Source of the DNA: Terfezia claveryi
Lineage: Eukaryota; Ascomycota; Pezizomycetes; Pezizales; Pezizaceae
Length of the DNA: 64,000 nucleotides
Direction of reading: 5' to 3'
Assembly (NCBI GenBank): GCA_015179025.1
Contig: WHUX01000190.1
Span: forward strand, 1-64,000
Shown here: piece by piece, positions 1 through 11,690 of the stretch
How the letters are laid out: every line of letters begins with the position of its first letter
How positions within the stretch are numbered: position 1 is the stretch's first letter
Position numbers and translations under genes: made by a program
Notes under the pieces: generated by a model
What the model was told of the DNA's origin: nothing
Databases searched by the model: none
What the model saw: the letters and a program-made list of their open reading frames with translations, nothing else

Positions 1-249
1 TGTAGGAGTGCCATGCTAGGTGGCCAGTTGACGTGTTCACGTAGTACTTAAGGAAATTCGCTGCGAGCAAACTTGCCTCTCTGAAGCACGTTTACTCTCC
101 AGAGTCTTTCACCCCCTTGCTCTATCCAGATTTCACACCCTCCCCCTCAGGAGTTCCGCGATACTTAAAAGTACCCAAGCGATTTCCCTTCTTCAGCAGT
201 CAGGCAATTGCCCCCAATTTGATACCGTCGACTCTCTACAATATATATC

Positions 250-671
250 ATGGCATACCGTGTAGGCAGGTACGCAGGCCGTCATACACTCTACGATGAA
301 TTGGATCCTGCCGTTGCAGCTGCACGCAGAGCCTTTGCGTCTCCAGTAACTGAGGAAGAACGCCTTGCACAATGGGCCCTTCTAAAGGAGGCGGACGACA
401 GACGCGTTGAGCAAGTCCGCAGGAGGAGCTTGCAGGCCGTCGAATACAGCGAACTCGTGGAAGCAACACTCACTTCGCCAAAGTGTGGGAACCGGGTTTG
501 CTGGTGCGCGGCCAACGAAGGGCCCCAGTATCCCCAGGCTTATCGGACCCAGAACACCAGGCCCGTAAGTCTCCGTTTTCTTCTTTTCATCACGGCCGGT
601 GCAGGCTCTTTGTCGAGAGCGTGGGCGTCGAGGCCTCGCTCGAGGCTCACGAGCAGCCCCCTGTTATGTAA
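250..671 (+). CDS. Small hypothetical protein, 3' end uncertain
   Basis: An ATG at 250 opens a frame of 105 codons up to a consensus donor (gtaagt) at 565. The N-terminal part is charged and helical in character (many Ala, Arg, Glu); the exon ends with a short Cys-containing stretch (KCGNRVCWC). I do not recognise a family. Two continuations fit: acceptor at 616-617 gives a phase-0 exon 618-671 ending in EQPPVM and stop (about 122 aa), while acceptor at 603-604 gives an Arg-rich tail ending near 716. The first has more protein-like composition but a less usual GAG acceptor. The next gene starts about 325 bp downstream on the same strand. A pyrimidine-rich leader lies just upstream. That the first exon is coding is moderately likely; the 3' end is not settled. 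Confidence 0.4.
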
Positions 672-996
672 TCACTTGTGGTTGTCAGCCCACCCAGCCT
701 CAGTCTCCGAGTACTTAATACTCGGGGTGGGGCCAGGCGGTGCAGCACATAACCGGGCACACTCGACCCACCAGGCAGACTGACTCCATCCACCCCTCTT
801 CCCACTCCTCTTCCCCTCCAGTCCGAAGTCATCGAGCCCCCAACTCTCCCTCTTTCCTCGCTATCCGTCTCCACCTGAAGTTAATCCTACCTGCCTTCCC
901 GTGTTTGACGAACTCTCGTCTCTGCTACAACCACCATCCCCACCCACCTGCAAATCCTTCTTGCTCACCTCTCTTTTATTCACCAATCCCGCCATC

Positions 997-1743
997 ATGA
1001 TGCTCTTCCCAGGAGTCATGGCTCCTACCTACTTGATCCCCACACCTGTTGCTATCTATTGCCCTGTACCGCTGCCGGAGAAGAAGGCGGAGAAGAAACC
1101 CGACCCTCCAAAGCCTGACCCTCCAAAGCCTGACCCTCCAAAACCGCAATGCAAGCCCAAATGTGATCACTCCCACTTACACCACCATGGTCCGCACATA
1201 CAGATCAATTATGGCCACAACGTTCATGCCCCGAGCGCATGCGGTATGTACTCTTCTCAAGTTGTAATCGCGGTGTTTTCTGAGTTAAAAGCTGACAATT
1301 AGCTCCATTCTGAGAACAGGTAATGGACACGGCGGATGTAACATTGTTTACTGCGGGACACATACAGAGTGCAAAGCACCCAGAAATACCAATGTTGACG
1401 CCATGCACTGGCTCGACAAGAAAAACGTGGTTCATACTGTGAAAAAGGGTGAACTAATTCCCCACTATTCGAAGATTGCACAAGTCTATACGGACAGCAA
1501 GTGGGAGGTATTCACGCCTGCATCCGACATGAAGGCTGCCCAGGATGCTTGCTCGTGTGTCGAAGTGGTATGTTTCTTTTTTTCCCTTCCCTTGCGAGAC
1601 TATATCGCTTCAATGTTTACCTTCCACCCCTCTTGTACACTTCATCCGACCTGCTTTTGTCTTTTCCTCCGACCACTAAATACCTCCTATGTCCCCGCTT
1701 CTCATGGTTCATGATAGTCCAAACCTGCAAGACATTCCAGTGA
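997..1743 (+). CDS. Small Cys/His-rich protein with KPDPP repeats, 165 aa
   Basis: Three exons fit in phase: 997-1243, 1320-1567 and a terminal exon that supplies only the stop TGA (1741-1743). Introns are 1244-1319 (gtatgt...cag) and 1568-1740 (gtatgt...cag). The first intron splits a Gly codon (G|GT), which restores one continuous frame. The product starts MMLFPGVMAP, has three to four copies of a KPDPP unit near residues 30-47, then a His-rich stretch (HSHLHHHGPH) and about nine cysteines, including GGCNIVYCGTHTEC and CSCVEV at the end. No clear signal peptide is seen, although the first 25 residues are fairly hydrophobic. The family is not recognised; metal binding is conceivable from the Cys/His content but unproven. 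The stop falling directly after the last intron is unusual. Confidence 0.5.
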
Positions 1744-2737
1744 GAATTGGGAGTCGAGACAGTCAACGAAGTTTGGGGGATTTTTCGTTGCATGGGGGAA
1801 AAACAAGAAGGAAAAGAGACAGACCAAGAAAAACAAGCAAAGGAGTACTTGTTGCAATCTAATGGCCCGTGAAAACGTACATGATCATGATATACCCGAC
1901 GGTCTACTTGAGCTGCAGTAAATGTACTTTCGGGGAAAGAAGCTGACAAAGTCCTAGTAAATCATGACCAGGGAAACTGAACAATGCACGCAGCATACAT
2001 TTCCGGCTTATGTTCCTGTCGGGAAGGCGATTTCGCACTTTTTCAGTTTTCCATAGTCGCTCTCAACTCTTTATTCCCAGGGTTTATTTCACGCAGGAGT
2101 CGGTTGTTTTGTGGTCAGTTTTTCGTTGAATCCTCAAGATAATGTATTCAGTGTCTTTTTTTTTTTTTTTTTTCTCCATTTTTGCCATGCATCTCGGAGA
2201 AGGAATGGCTGGGGTGGAGGGAAAAGCAAGTGATGGAAACTATGTAGCAAGCTATGCGGAACTCGGGGAAAAAAGAAGGGCGACAGATTCGACGGCGGTG
2301 CCTTCACCGTCAATGTGGCCCGGGTGTCCTGTTTGAGCTATTCATCTTGTTTGCTACAGAAATTACCTAGAAATACGGATATAATGTGAGAACTACCTAC
2401 ACAGTTGTGCTCTCGCTTATAGCTGAGACAAAAGTGCTGCATTGCCGGCCTCGGGCTTGGCGGCGGCTGGCTTCTCGTGCAACAGCCCAGCGCCGAGGCC
2501 CCCAGCCATTCATCCCTGCCTCATCCCAGATCTCCCCACCGACTTATAATTTTTGGTCTGTTCCTTCGGGCCGACCGTACTAACAATGTTTCTCTCACGC
2601 TGTCCTCTTCCCGGGTTTTGAATAATCATATTGTGCTGTACAGCCATTGATCGCCTCATACTTGCGTCTGGAAGCAATTGAAATTACATTTGACAGAAGT
2701 GTTCGTTCAGAGACTACGAGAGACGAAACAAACGTGA
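1744..2737. other. Intergenic, no gene supported
   Basis: Only short open frames without domain character are present. It contains a T tract around 2156-2173 and serves as the upstream region of the J-domain gene. Confidence 0.6.
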
Positions 2738-5413
2738 ATGGCGGACAACCCATTCCCCAACCCCGGGGGTGGGGGAGGGGCGTCTACAGACGATGGATAC
2801 GCAGAAGAGCAGGGACAGAGCCTTGGAGTTGGGGATGGGTACTCTTCAGATAATGAGGATGAGTTTGGGGAGATGGAGGAGGATACCGCAGATGAGGACG
2901 AGCTGGTTGGAGACTATGGGGAAGAACAAAGGGATTACTATGCGATTCTCAACGTCCCAAGAGATGTACGCACGCACACTCCCATCCACAAGCAAACGGG
3001 GTGTAGTCTCGGCACATTGGACCCCTCCGTGGTGCCTGCTTCCAGGTTGGGTGCTTGATTGGAATCCTTATTGACAAACAGGTTTCGGCCAGGCGTCAGA
3101 TACACAGCTCCGACAGTCCTACAGACACCTGTCTCTGCACTTCCACCCGGATAAGCAGCCTCCAGAGCTTCGCCAACAAGCAACGTCGAGGTTCAACCTT
3201 ATCCAACAAGCATACGAGACGCTGATCGACCCCCGGAAAAGAATCATCTACAACAATCTAGGCGAGGCAGGGCTCAGGGTCAAGAACTTGGAGGTTGGGA
3301 CAAAAACAATGAATCCCGATGAGTTTCGTTACTATATCGAGGAGAAGGTACGACGTACTCAGAGGGAGACTCTCCAGCGAGAAGTTGGTTTCCATGGGGT
3401 GCTTGTTGTGGGGCTAGACGGAACTAGATGGTTTGGTCTCGAGCAGGAGTACATAGAGGGTCGTGATGGGCAGTTAATCCCAGTCCCGCAGCAAGGTGGG
3501 GTCTTGACTCGAGTGTTTGTCCAGCATGGGTTCCACGTTCCAATGCTGTTATTAAGGGACGTATTAAACCACCCTGTATCCATCAACAGGGTACTTGAGG
3601 GTGTAAAGAGTTTTATTCCGGGAGTGGAGACACGAGAAAAGAGTGATGAGGAACTCGACGAGGAACTAGCAAGGGACAAAGCGATCGAACAACTTACCCC
3701 ACCAACGTTAAGGCTCTCTGCGAGTCTTGGAGGCCGAACGGTGAATGCAGTAGCTGAGGATGCTAGTGGCAAACAAAAGCGGATTGCTCATGCTCCATTA
3801 ATCGCTCAAACGGGGATGGAGCTTAGTTTGGTGCATGCCTTCCCGGCTATGGCTCCACAACCACCACGAAAGCAGGGGGATAAAGGTAGTGGGTGGATGG
3901 ATAAAGAAATCAGTATTGCGAGGGTCATGGCGGATAGTCAAGTTGCACTGACACATCAAATAATAGCAAAGTCGAGTACATTGGCATATACTCGCCCTAT
4001 ATGGGGACGAACGACGATGTTACAACTGACGGCTCAGATACACCATAGATCAAGGAAAGCTGCCATACCAATGGTTGAGGCTATGCTCACTCGGCAGGTA
4101 ACCAAGAAAGGAACCTTCTTCATTGCCTTCGGAACTGGCACGAGATGGGGGTTGTATATGCCTTTTGGATTGGGCAGGTGGGGAAGCGCAGGAGAGTGGT
4201 GGGGGAATGCTAGTTCGAGAATAGGCTTCACGTATTATGGGGGGAGTTCAGCATCCGCACACATGGACGATGAGGATGATGGTGATGTCGACGTTGAGGA
4301 GGAAGAAGCCGGCGAAGAAGGGAATAACTCCGAGCGAGCGAACGGCAATGCCAACGGCAGAAACCAAAATTCCGGACGGAAGTCCCCACCGAAACCACGA
4401 ACCAACCCCAACACAGTTGCAACATTTTACCTAGCTGCTAATAATATAACACCCACGGCATCTGTTCTTACTATTGGCCTTGACCTCTCACGGACTTTCC
4501 TTTCTCGTCCTCGACCAAAGAATCTTCCCCCTATGGTGCCATTGCCGAATTCTTATCGCGGAATTAGGGCACAGCTGAAGTCGTCATTGAATCTAATGGG
4601 CACCGTCTCAACCTCTGTGTCCTTTACTCGGCCTGTAGCAACCTATTCCCGCCTTGGCTTCTCCGTCTCCATTGAACCAACCGATCCCGGTGTTGTTTTT
4701 GGCATAGTATTCCGCCGTCTAGGACAGAAAATACATATCCCAATTCTGGCAACTAAATTCATCGACTCGGAAGACCTCGTCCACCGTGGTTTCAACGTCT
4801 GGGGCGTCGGAGTTGTATCCATCGCCTTCGGGTGGTGGGTGTGGGAAAGTGGGATTGTGCGAACATGGGAGAGACGGCAGAGGAAGTTGGGTATGGCGAA
4901 GAAAAGAAGGGCTTTGCGGGAGAAAGTGGAGAAGGGGAAACGGGAGGCACAGGAGGCAATAGCGCTGATGGAGGATGGAGTGATGAGGAAGATTATGAGG
5001 GAAAATGAGAATGGGGGGTTGGTGGTGTTGGAGGCAACGTATGGACTTCCGAAAGAGAAGGAGAAGGGGGTTATGAGATTTTTATGGAGGAGGAAGGACT
5101 CGGAGGCAGCGAGGAGGATTGATGTCAAGATTCCAGTGGCGGCGTGGGTGGAGGATTCTCAACTTGTTATTCCAGCGAATATTTCAAAGGTAGACAGAGA
5201 TCTTTTCGCCCGTTGATAGAGTGAATTGGGCTAACAGGTTGGTTTGTACAAATTTAGTCCTCACTCGTTGGATTCTATGATCCTTTCCCTGGCCGTTCGA
5301 AAACCTTAAAAATCCGCTACCTTTTCCGTGGCGTACTACACGAGGTGGAAGTCCCGAATGGCAAGGGCGTAGTGTGTCCGAACAGGGGTCATATCGTTCG
5401 AGAGGAAAAGTAG
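2738..5413 (+). CDS. DNAJC11-type J-domain protein (J domain + DUF3395), 826 aa
   Basis: Three exons: 2738-2965, 3093-5189 and 5258-5413. Both introns (2966-3092 and 5190-5257) are phase 0, and the second has a GCTAAC branch point. The start at 2738 precedes a Gly-rich and acidic N-terminus (residues 1-63). The J domain follows (about 65-130): DYYAILNVPRD at its start, helix II, the HPD motif in LHFHPDKQPP, then FNLIQQAYETLIDP. Residues about 170-730 form a long membrane-associated-type beta-rich region as in DNAJC11. A charged helix (about 680-720) and the terminal DUF3395 region follow, whose signature GFYDP and LKIRYLFRGVLHEVEV lies partly in exon 3. DNAJC11 proteins are known in animals as mitochondrial outer-membrane/MICOS-associated co-chaperones; the same role here is inference. 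An Asp/Glu-rich insertion (about residues 400-420) looks like a disordered loop. The gene appears intact. Confidence 0.92.
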
Positions 5414-6542
5414 TGAGTCTCTCGGTTGAGGGCAATGGGAAACAATGTGCTTTTGTTTAACCTCAATACTCCACACACTTTTTTTTTTTCTGTTCCTGCT
5501 GCTTGTTTCTATCTTTGTTCAGACACTTGGGCTGTACCATAAAAGCTTTCTAAGATGGTGCCCTGTAGTTACGTTGATAGAGGATCTATTACAGGGAAAT
5601 TGGATAGCGAGTGGTGATGAAGAAGAGAGAAGTTCGCTATATAATAATAAAAATGGCTGTATATCAAATTTCAAATTCAAGCGCATGGGGGATCATACTA
5701 TAATACTTTGGTGCAGCCATCCCAATCGCTCTAAGGCTTTTGTTTCCTTTGGAAAGGGATGTTAACGTGCGGCGAGAAACTCCAGAATTTTATTACTATA
5801 AATGAATGAATACATTACATGTAGCCAAAGGACGTATGCTGAAATGAATTCAAAGATACTTCACCTGTCCAATGTATAAAATGTATATAGATGGACAAAT
5901 CACAAATAGTCAGGATCTGAGAATGATTGGATATCGGTTTCTCGAGGCCTAAGAGCCTAGTTCCGCTCCATCCATGAATTCAAAAAATGCCTGGGAGGCA
6001 TGATATAAGGTGACCCGGAGAATGTGAGCAGATACTACATTAACAGCGGGAGAAGTAGGCTATATTTTTCTTTGCTGGAGTGTTTGATAATCTGCAAGTC
6101 ACGTAGATTTAAAGCACATACGACACTGCACTGTATTAATATGCGTGAATTGTAGATTTCATTACTATTATAAGCCATAGCTATATACTATATTCTAATA
6201 CCCCCATGTTGTCCAGCACTACAGCTTGTTCAAATATGCCAATCCCCCACAACCAAATGAATGTTCAGTATCTTGTCCAAATTCCCTAGTCTACGGTGGT
6301 ATACTATAGTATCGTTACGTCCAGCGTGAGAAGTGTATATGTCGAGGATCACAACGCCTGCTGCTGAGGATTATTCACAAATCCATATATTCCGTTACCC
6401 CAACTTTGTCTTGATAATATCCACTTAGCTTCCAAAACTCCATCAATGCCAACTTTCAAAAGCCCAAGGATATATGTTATAGGGTCGAGCATAGTCCAAA
6501 ACTCATCGAGCCACATCCATGCGGGAGGGGGGAAATCTAGTA
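5414..6542. other. Intergenic, AT-rich, no gene supported
   Basis: This is the 3' flank of the J-domain gene. A minus-strand open frame (6349-6606) overlaps the next gene out of frame, and I found no splice pair that joins them. Confidence 0.5.
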
Positions 6543-6986
6543 CTAGGTGTATTTCGGACGACCCCATCTCTGCCACAGCATCATTTGCAATTCCAGCATA
6601 TCCCACTCCCGCTGCATCTCCTGTTGTCGTTCCCTCGCCATTCTCCGAGCAAAGTCCTCGTCTGACTCCTCCTCCTCCTCTTCATCTGCAATCATAACCC
6701 ATGCTTCCTCACAGACTGCAGCTGTGCCACCGGTAGCTTGGGATTGCGAGACGAGAGGAATGAGCTGAGGAGAAGCGGCTGTGAATGACTGAGAGAGAGA
6801 ACGTGGACGGGCACAATGTGCTGCACGAGCGTGGTAATGCCTAGTGAGCGCAGACTGGAGCTTCATTCCTGCGCTGTGGAGGTAGGAGTTGGAAGATTTC
6901 CGCTGTATGGATGATGGTAGGGATGGAAGCGAGAGGGACTCGGTAGAGGTGGAGGCGGAACCGGAGGAGTAGATGGACGACGGCAT
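6543..6986 (-). CDS. Small acidic/coiled-coil hypothetical protein, 147 aa
   Basis: A single-exon ATG frame on the minus strand. The N-terminal half is Ser-rich (MPSSIYSSGSASTSTESLSL) and likely disordered. Near the C-terminus a run of Glu/Asp (EEEEEESDEDF) leads into a strongly amphipathic helix rich in Arg, Glu and Met (about residues 108-140), which looks like a real coiled-coil or binding helix. No domain is recognised. A downstream minus-strand frame with hydrophobic character could be a second exon, but no acceptable donor and acceptor pair joins it. It is isolated from its neighbours by more than 1 kb on either side. Confidence 0.45.
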   Translation of the reverse strand: MPSSIYSSGSASTSTESLSLPSLPSSIQRKSSNSYLHSAGMKLQSALTRHYHARAAHCARPRSLSQSFTAASPQLIPLVSQSQATGGTAAVCEEAWVMIADEEEEEESDEDFARRMARERQQEMQREWDMLELQMMLWQRWGRPKYT

Positions 6987-9208
6987 TGCTGATTATTATT
7001 GATGGTAAATTTTCCCCTCACTTGAAATTTGTTTAATTATCTCGTGATCGCCAGCCGATATCGATTATCCTCTTGTTTTGGAGCTGGGTTAAACAGGTGA
7101 ATCCCACAAGCTTCTTTATATACCCATTTCATGTTTATCGAATTTCCGCGTCCTCACCGGATTATCTTCCCCTAGCCTCGACATCTCCGAGGCTCTTTCG
7201 CCACAATCCTGAGTAGCGTAGCCGCCTGCGGGTTAATTGCCCCCTTCGCCCCCAACGTTAAACCACATAGGGCCCTTTCCACTCACAGATCGCCGGTCAA
7301 GTGCCCGCCGGTTTTGAGAATTGATACCTAGCTGACAGGCATGTTTGAGTCCTAGATCTCCAAGCCCGTTATACCTACATGTATAGTACTAGACAGGATG
7401 AGTGACGATCCACACCACGCCACGCACGACAACAAATAAAGTGTTGTATGCAAAGAGAAGAAAGACGGAAACTTCCCTCTCGGGTTTCGAATCAGATTTC
7501 TTTTGTTGCTCTCGTACAACCAAAACGGAGGATTTCTATTCGCTTGCCAAGCGGTTCAGCTCGTAATTTCTCTCGTGTGTGAGTGGGACAACACATCCGC
7601 CACTCCCCTCCCTCCTTATGTCTGAGACTGTTCGAGATATATTGCTAAGCACGCTTACATCATATTCTTCATTATAGGTATGAAAACCCCATCACCACAG
7701 CTTTAGCTTTAGGCTACATCATCCGATCGAGAATTGCATCACATTCGTATCCAATCATCGGAGTATGAAACCATAGATATGTGCGCAGCGTTGGCGGACG
7801 GCATGTGGCCCCACTGGCAAGACAACTGCGGGTTTGGATTGGATTACAGGGATATGATAGCTTGGTTGGGATATCAAGTATCCAGATGCATTCAAAGTCC
7901 ACGAATGACAATAGAAATATGTTACCCCTGATTTTCTTTATTCTGTTCATATTGGAGTGGGCAATAATTCTGCAGGAACAATTCGAAAAACATGGTTGTA
8001 GAATGACCACGCTGGTTCGAAAGGGAATTTGTGTGGTTTACAGTACCTACTCCCGCTCAATGCTATTCCCCAAAATTGATTTTTATTTTGGTTCAAAGTT
8101 TTGTTTATTCCCATACAAGGATATGGATAGTAGGGAGGGCTTCGAATTCAAGGCCTCCTGAACTTCTAGCCTTTCCATTGTTACAATCCAATCCAGAGAG
8201 ACAGTTGGCAATCGTTCAATGTATGAGTAATATGCCATCATGATCCAGTGTTGCTTTTGTTCTATCAGTAAACTCGCCAAACTACTTAGCATGAGACTGT
8301 ATATTCGTCAGAACAAGTGATCATTTACCACCAAAGTGCGTCAAAGCATCGAGCGCCTTTGCTCTGTATTAAAATATATTTGCAAAGAGGCAGTAATTCC
8401 CATCCCAAAGCGAGGAGATGCGTCCAAGCAATTCATAGGAAATTCTTTTATATACCGATATCACCTTCGTCTCTTACCTATGATCCCCTCTTTCAATTCG
8501 CTCGTGTCCCCTCTATTTTAGAATAAAGGAGGATGATAATTAATTACATTTAGGGATATCCCCTCAAATTTCTGGAAACACAGAAAAACTGGCTCACGTG
8601 GTCTAGAACCATTCTATCGCTACACAACGAAAAGCGGCCCCAGTCTTTAGCTTTGGCCAAAAAAAAAGAAAAAAAGATACAATTACGAATAATATATTGT
8701 TTCACTTCCTTTTGCGCTCGCTATTCCGGTAGAAGCATTACCATTGTGTTTCATAGTCAAGCAAGTTTCTGCCGTTTTCCATCTTGGATCCTCGTTTCTT
8801 TTTCTCCCCCGACCGCAATCACAGCTTTGTCCATGTGCAGACAGTTCGCTTTCGATATTATACATAACCCTAAGAGCGAACTGAGGATACATTAGCGGGA
8901 TCGCTCAATAAACCTGGCAAAATCCCCTGCCGTTGCCAACCCTATTGTGAATGTTCCAACACAAAGGCCATGATGGACTTTATCCATCTCTTTCAATCCT
9001 TCAATCCTTTTGATGATCCCTTCAGTACCAGTTAAAACTTGCCCAAAGGAATTTGGACACACCCATGCGGAGTGCTTGTACGGAAAAGAAGCGGACGAGC
9101 AAGGTTACGAGACATCTTAAGCTGATAACAGCTGTTATCGGTCACAAAGGGGGTGGAGGAAAGGTTGAGGTGACGGGGTAAGATTCATTGTTTTCATATA
9201 TCTCAGAC
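6987..9208. other. Intergenic, no gene supported
   Basis: No open frame here shows domain or composition evidence. The sequence is AT-rich and unremarkable. Confidence 0.5.
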
Positions 9209-9505
9209 CGAGGTGGAGGGTATATGGTCGGGGTACGAGCTCCGGAGTTGTCTGTAAGCAATCATCTCAATAGTAGGTATTGAGATTCTTCCATGGTAGC
9301 AACACATCGACAATTAAATAACCTATTTCCAGGGTATGGAGATATGTGCTGATGGATGTAGATATGAGCAGAAGGTGGATGGATTGAGATGTAGGCTATT
9401 CGATCGTTAATGTGTTGCTACCATGGAAGAATCTCAATACCACTATTGAGACGACAAACTCTAGAGATCATCGCCCGATATATATACTATATACCCTCCA
9501 CCTCG
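9209..9505. mobile_element. Foldback/MITE-like element with long inverted arms
   Basis: Two nested inverted matches bracket a short core. The inner arms are 9265-9306 and 9411-9451, pairing over about 41 nt with a single-nucleotide gap and a perfect 26-nt core (including ccatggtagcaacaca). The outer arms are 9209-9225 and 9489-9505, a perfect 17-bp inverted match (cgaggtggagggtatat). The interior is about 104 bp and non-coding. The form is that of a non-autonomous foldback DNA element; a target-site duplication was not identified. Confidence 0.7.
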
Positions 9506-9689
9506 TTCTCTTTGGGATACATGAATGACACGTCTCTCCTACCTTTCTGATGCAACTAAAATCCCGACCACGTAAATTGATCCCGTGATTCTGCATGGTA
9601 CTAACTATCAAAACATAGGTAGTATTGGTCACATGATACAAGGCACTTGCCAAAATGGTCAGACTACCGGTAATGGTGGCACCGGTAAT

Positions 9690-9781
9690 GTGAAAGGTCA
9701 TGTGACAACACTACCAGATTAAGACAGTAGATAGTACGCTAGGGGATCCGTAAGGTTAAAACCTTCGGACCCACTCTGACC
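9690..9781 (+). repeat. 92-bp direct repeat, copy 1 (possible short LTR)
   Basis: Matches 10267-10358 over 92 bp with a single internal mismatch (t at 9720 against c at 10297). It contains a near-palindrome around ggttaaaacc. It lies just upstream of a truncated Copia gag frame, which is what a 5' LTR would do, although canonical TG...CA ends are not clear. Confidence 0.8.
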
Positions 9782-9963
9782 TCTTCTTCTTCTCTCTCAT
9801 GATAAAATAACGAGATCACCATCTTCAAACCTTCGTGATTGAGCCCGGAGACGTTTTTTCGCTACCTCTCTATACTTAACCTTTACTGTTTTTCTTAATA
9901 CCACCTCTTCTCTCCTCTCTACCTCTTCTCTCTTCTTTACCTGTGTCTGCTCCAACTTGAAAA

Positions 9964-10311
9964 ATGGCGACAGCAGTAGACGTGACAAAAATCGTCAAGC
10001 TCAACGGTACCAATTATCAAGACTGGGCTGATGACATGCGTTCATTATTGATCCTTAAGGACCTCTGGGATGTCATTCACGAGGATGTTCCTCCTATGGT
10101 ACATGTTGAACAGAGGGCTGCATGGAACAAACAACAGCAACATGCTCATTCTTTGATTCATCTATCTTGTGAACGATACCAAGCTAGGCTATGTGCTAAC
10201 GCCAGAACAGGTATTCAGGCTTGGGAAATCCTGTCAGCAAGATACGCCTCAAACGATGTCTCCAACGTGAAAGGTCATGTGACAACACTACCAGATCAAG
10301 ACAGTAGATAG
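9964..10311 (+). pseudogene. Truncated Ty1/Copia gag fragment
   Basis: From the ATG at 9964 the frame reads as the N-terminal part of a Copia-type gag (UBN2-like): KLNGTNYQDWADDMRSLLI, a central helical region with Trp residues, and GIQAWEILSARYASNDVSNV. At about residue 102 the gag sequence stops and the frame runs into the second 92-bp repeat, ending within about 11 codons. Gag, protease and pol are therefore lost between this point and the repeat. It is best read as an internal-deletion derivative of a Copia element rather than a functional gene. Confidence 0.8.
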
Positions 10312-10358
10312 TACGCTAGGGGATCCGTAAGGTTAAAACCTTCGGACCCACTCTGACC
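10267..10358 (+). repeat. 92-bp direct repeat, copy 2
   Basis: Second copy of the repeat at 9690-9781. It truncates the Copia gag frame and is followed immediately by an oppositely oriented Copia pol relic. Confidence 0.8.
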
Positions 10359-10371
10359 CAATCACCCCGTG

Positions 10372-11690
10372 CTACCCATCGTGCTTTGAACTTTTCGATT
10401 TTCCCGTCTCTATCTCTTTTGGTAGTAAAACCCATTTGGCAGGTAAAGCTTTCCGAAATTGATGATTCGTAGATGTAGGTATTTCCGGTATATTATCGAA
10501 AACTCCCATCTGTACTATTGCTATCATCTCATCATATGCTGCCTTTAACCAGAAACCCCTATTTCTTCCAGTCATTGCGTGTTTCCAGGACTTGGGATCA
10601 TCTTCGACTAATGCTTCGTGAATGGACGGTAGTTGTTCAGTGATATTGTACTTTCTGCGTAATTCAGCGTAAACGGTGGCATACTGTTCTTCCAGTTTCG
10701 TGTTTTTGGGATAGGTGTCTTCAGATCGTAAACCCTCATCTTTGATATGTCCTTTGTGTTCATCCTCAGATATTGGTGTTTTTCTCTTTTTATCTGAACC
10801 TGCAGCCATAGCACATGATCTTTTCTCCTTCCATTCCCGTAAAGCTTCTCTAGCATATCCCATTATTCTATCTGATACCATTGATAACTTCAACTTTGTG
10901 TTGAGCGCTATTGTATCTAAGACCTCTGTATCAGTTATCTTTAAACCCGCTAATGTCATAAACAATACATCATCAATGCCAGGACGCAATTCTCGCAATT
11001 CTTGTACAGTACCATCCGCAGTCCCTTCTTCTGTTATATCTGCAGAATCATCCTCAATTTCATTTGCATCTGCACGCATCCCTAAAATATTAAAACCTGG
11101 AGCAATACCATAATGAAACATGCTGGGATGTCCTAATATGTTCTCATAAAAGGTTACATCTCTTTTCCTAATCAGGACCCTCTTATTAACATCACAAATC
11201 AGATATAGTCCTTCAGAGCTAAAATAATTAAAGAAAACTGCCTCAATTGTGCGACTATCCCATTTTTTTCTATGTTCTTCTTCCAAATGAGCATAGCATC
11301 GACAACCGAAAATGCGAAGATGACTTAGGTCAGGTTTTCTACTTTTTACTGAATATGCAAATTCTTTCCCGAAAAAATCTTTTCCTCCTAGAGCTGATGT
11401 AAAACCTGCTATTTGATGGGCGTCAGTTGTCATTGTGCCTGGGCCCATGAATGTAGAGCCGTCAGATAGTGGTATCGGTTGGATTGCGTGTATTTGGGCT
11501 TGTTGTGTTAGGTGATCTGGTGGTGGCCCAGAAAGGAAACTCGGGTCTTGATAGGCTGTCTGGTAGGTAGGTGGGTACGTAGTAAACCTTCGTGATCTCC
11601 CATAATAGTAGTCTTGTAGTCTGGTTAGCTAAGCTCATCCTAATCTGAACTAGACTACCTAATCTGAATATGAACGGTGACACCACCGAA
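10372..11690 (-). pseudogene. Copia pol relic (integrase C-terminus to start of RT)
   Basis: The longest frame (10372-11448, open further upstream to about 11600) encodes a typical Copia integrase C-terminal segment (KPDLSHLRIFGCRCYAHLEE, then a YLICDVNKRVLIRKRDVTF type strand pair). A variable linker follows, then the beginning of the reverse transcriptase (WLKAAYDEMIAI, LPAKWVLLPKE). It stops soon after KWVLLPKE. Most of the RT and all of RNase H are missing. The upstream side reads as a Gln/Pro-rich stretch fused directly to the integrase tail, so the integrase catalytic core is also deleted. It faces the mini Copia element at 9690-10358. Confidence 0.85.

Noticed and set aside
3288..5216. 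Treating 3288-5216 as a stand-alone gene
   Set aside because: It starts with TTG and lacks the J domain; the phase-0 introns at 2966-3092 and 5190-5257 connect it to the J domain and the GFYDP-containing end.
7714..8526. Overlapping ORFs around 8 kb
   Set aside because: Several frames on both strands overlap without domain content; typical of random AT-balanced DNA.
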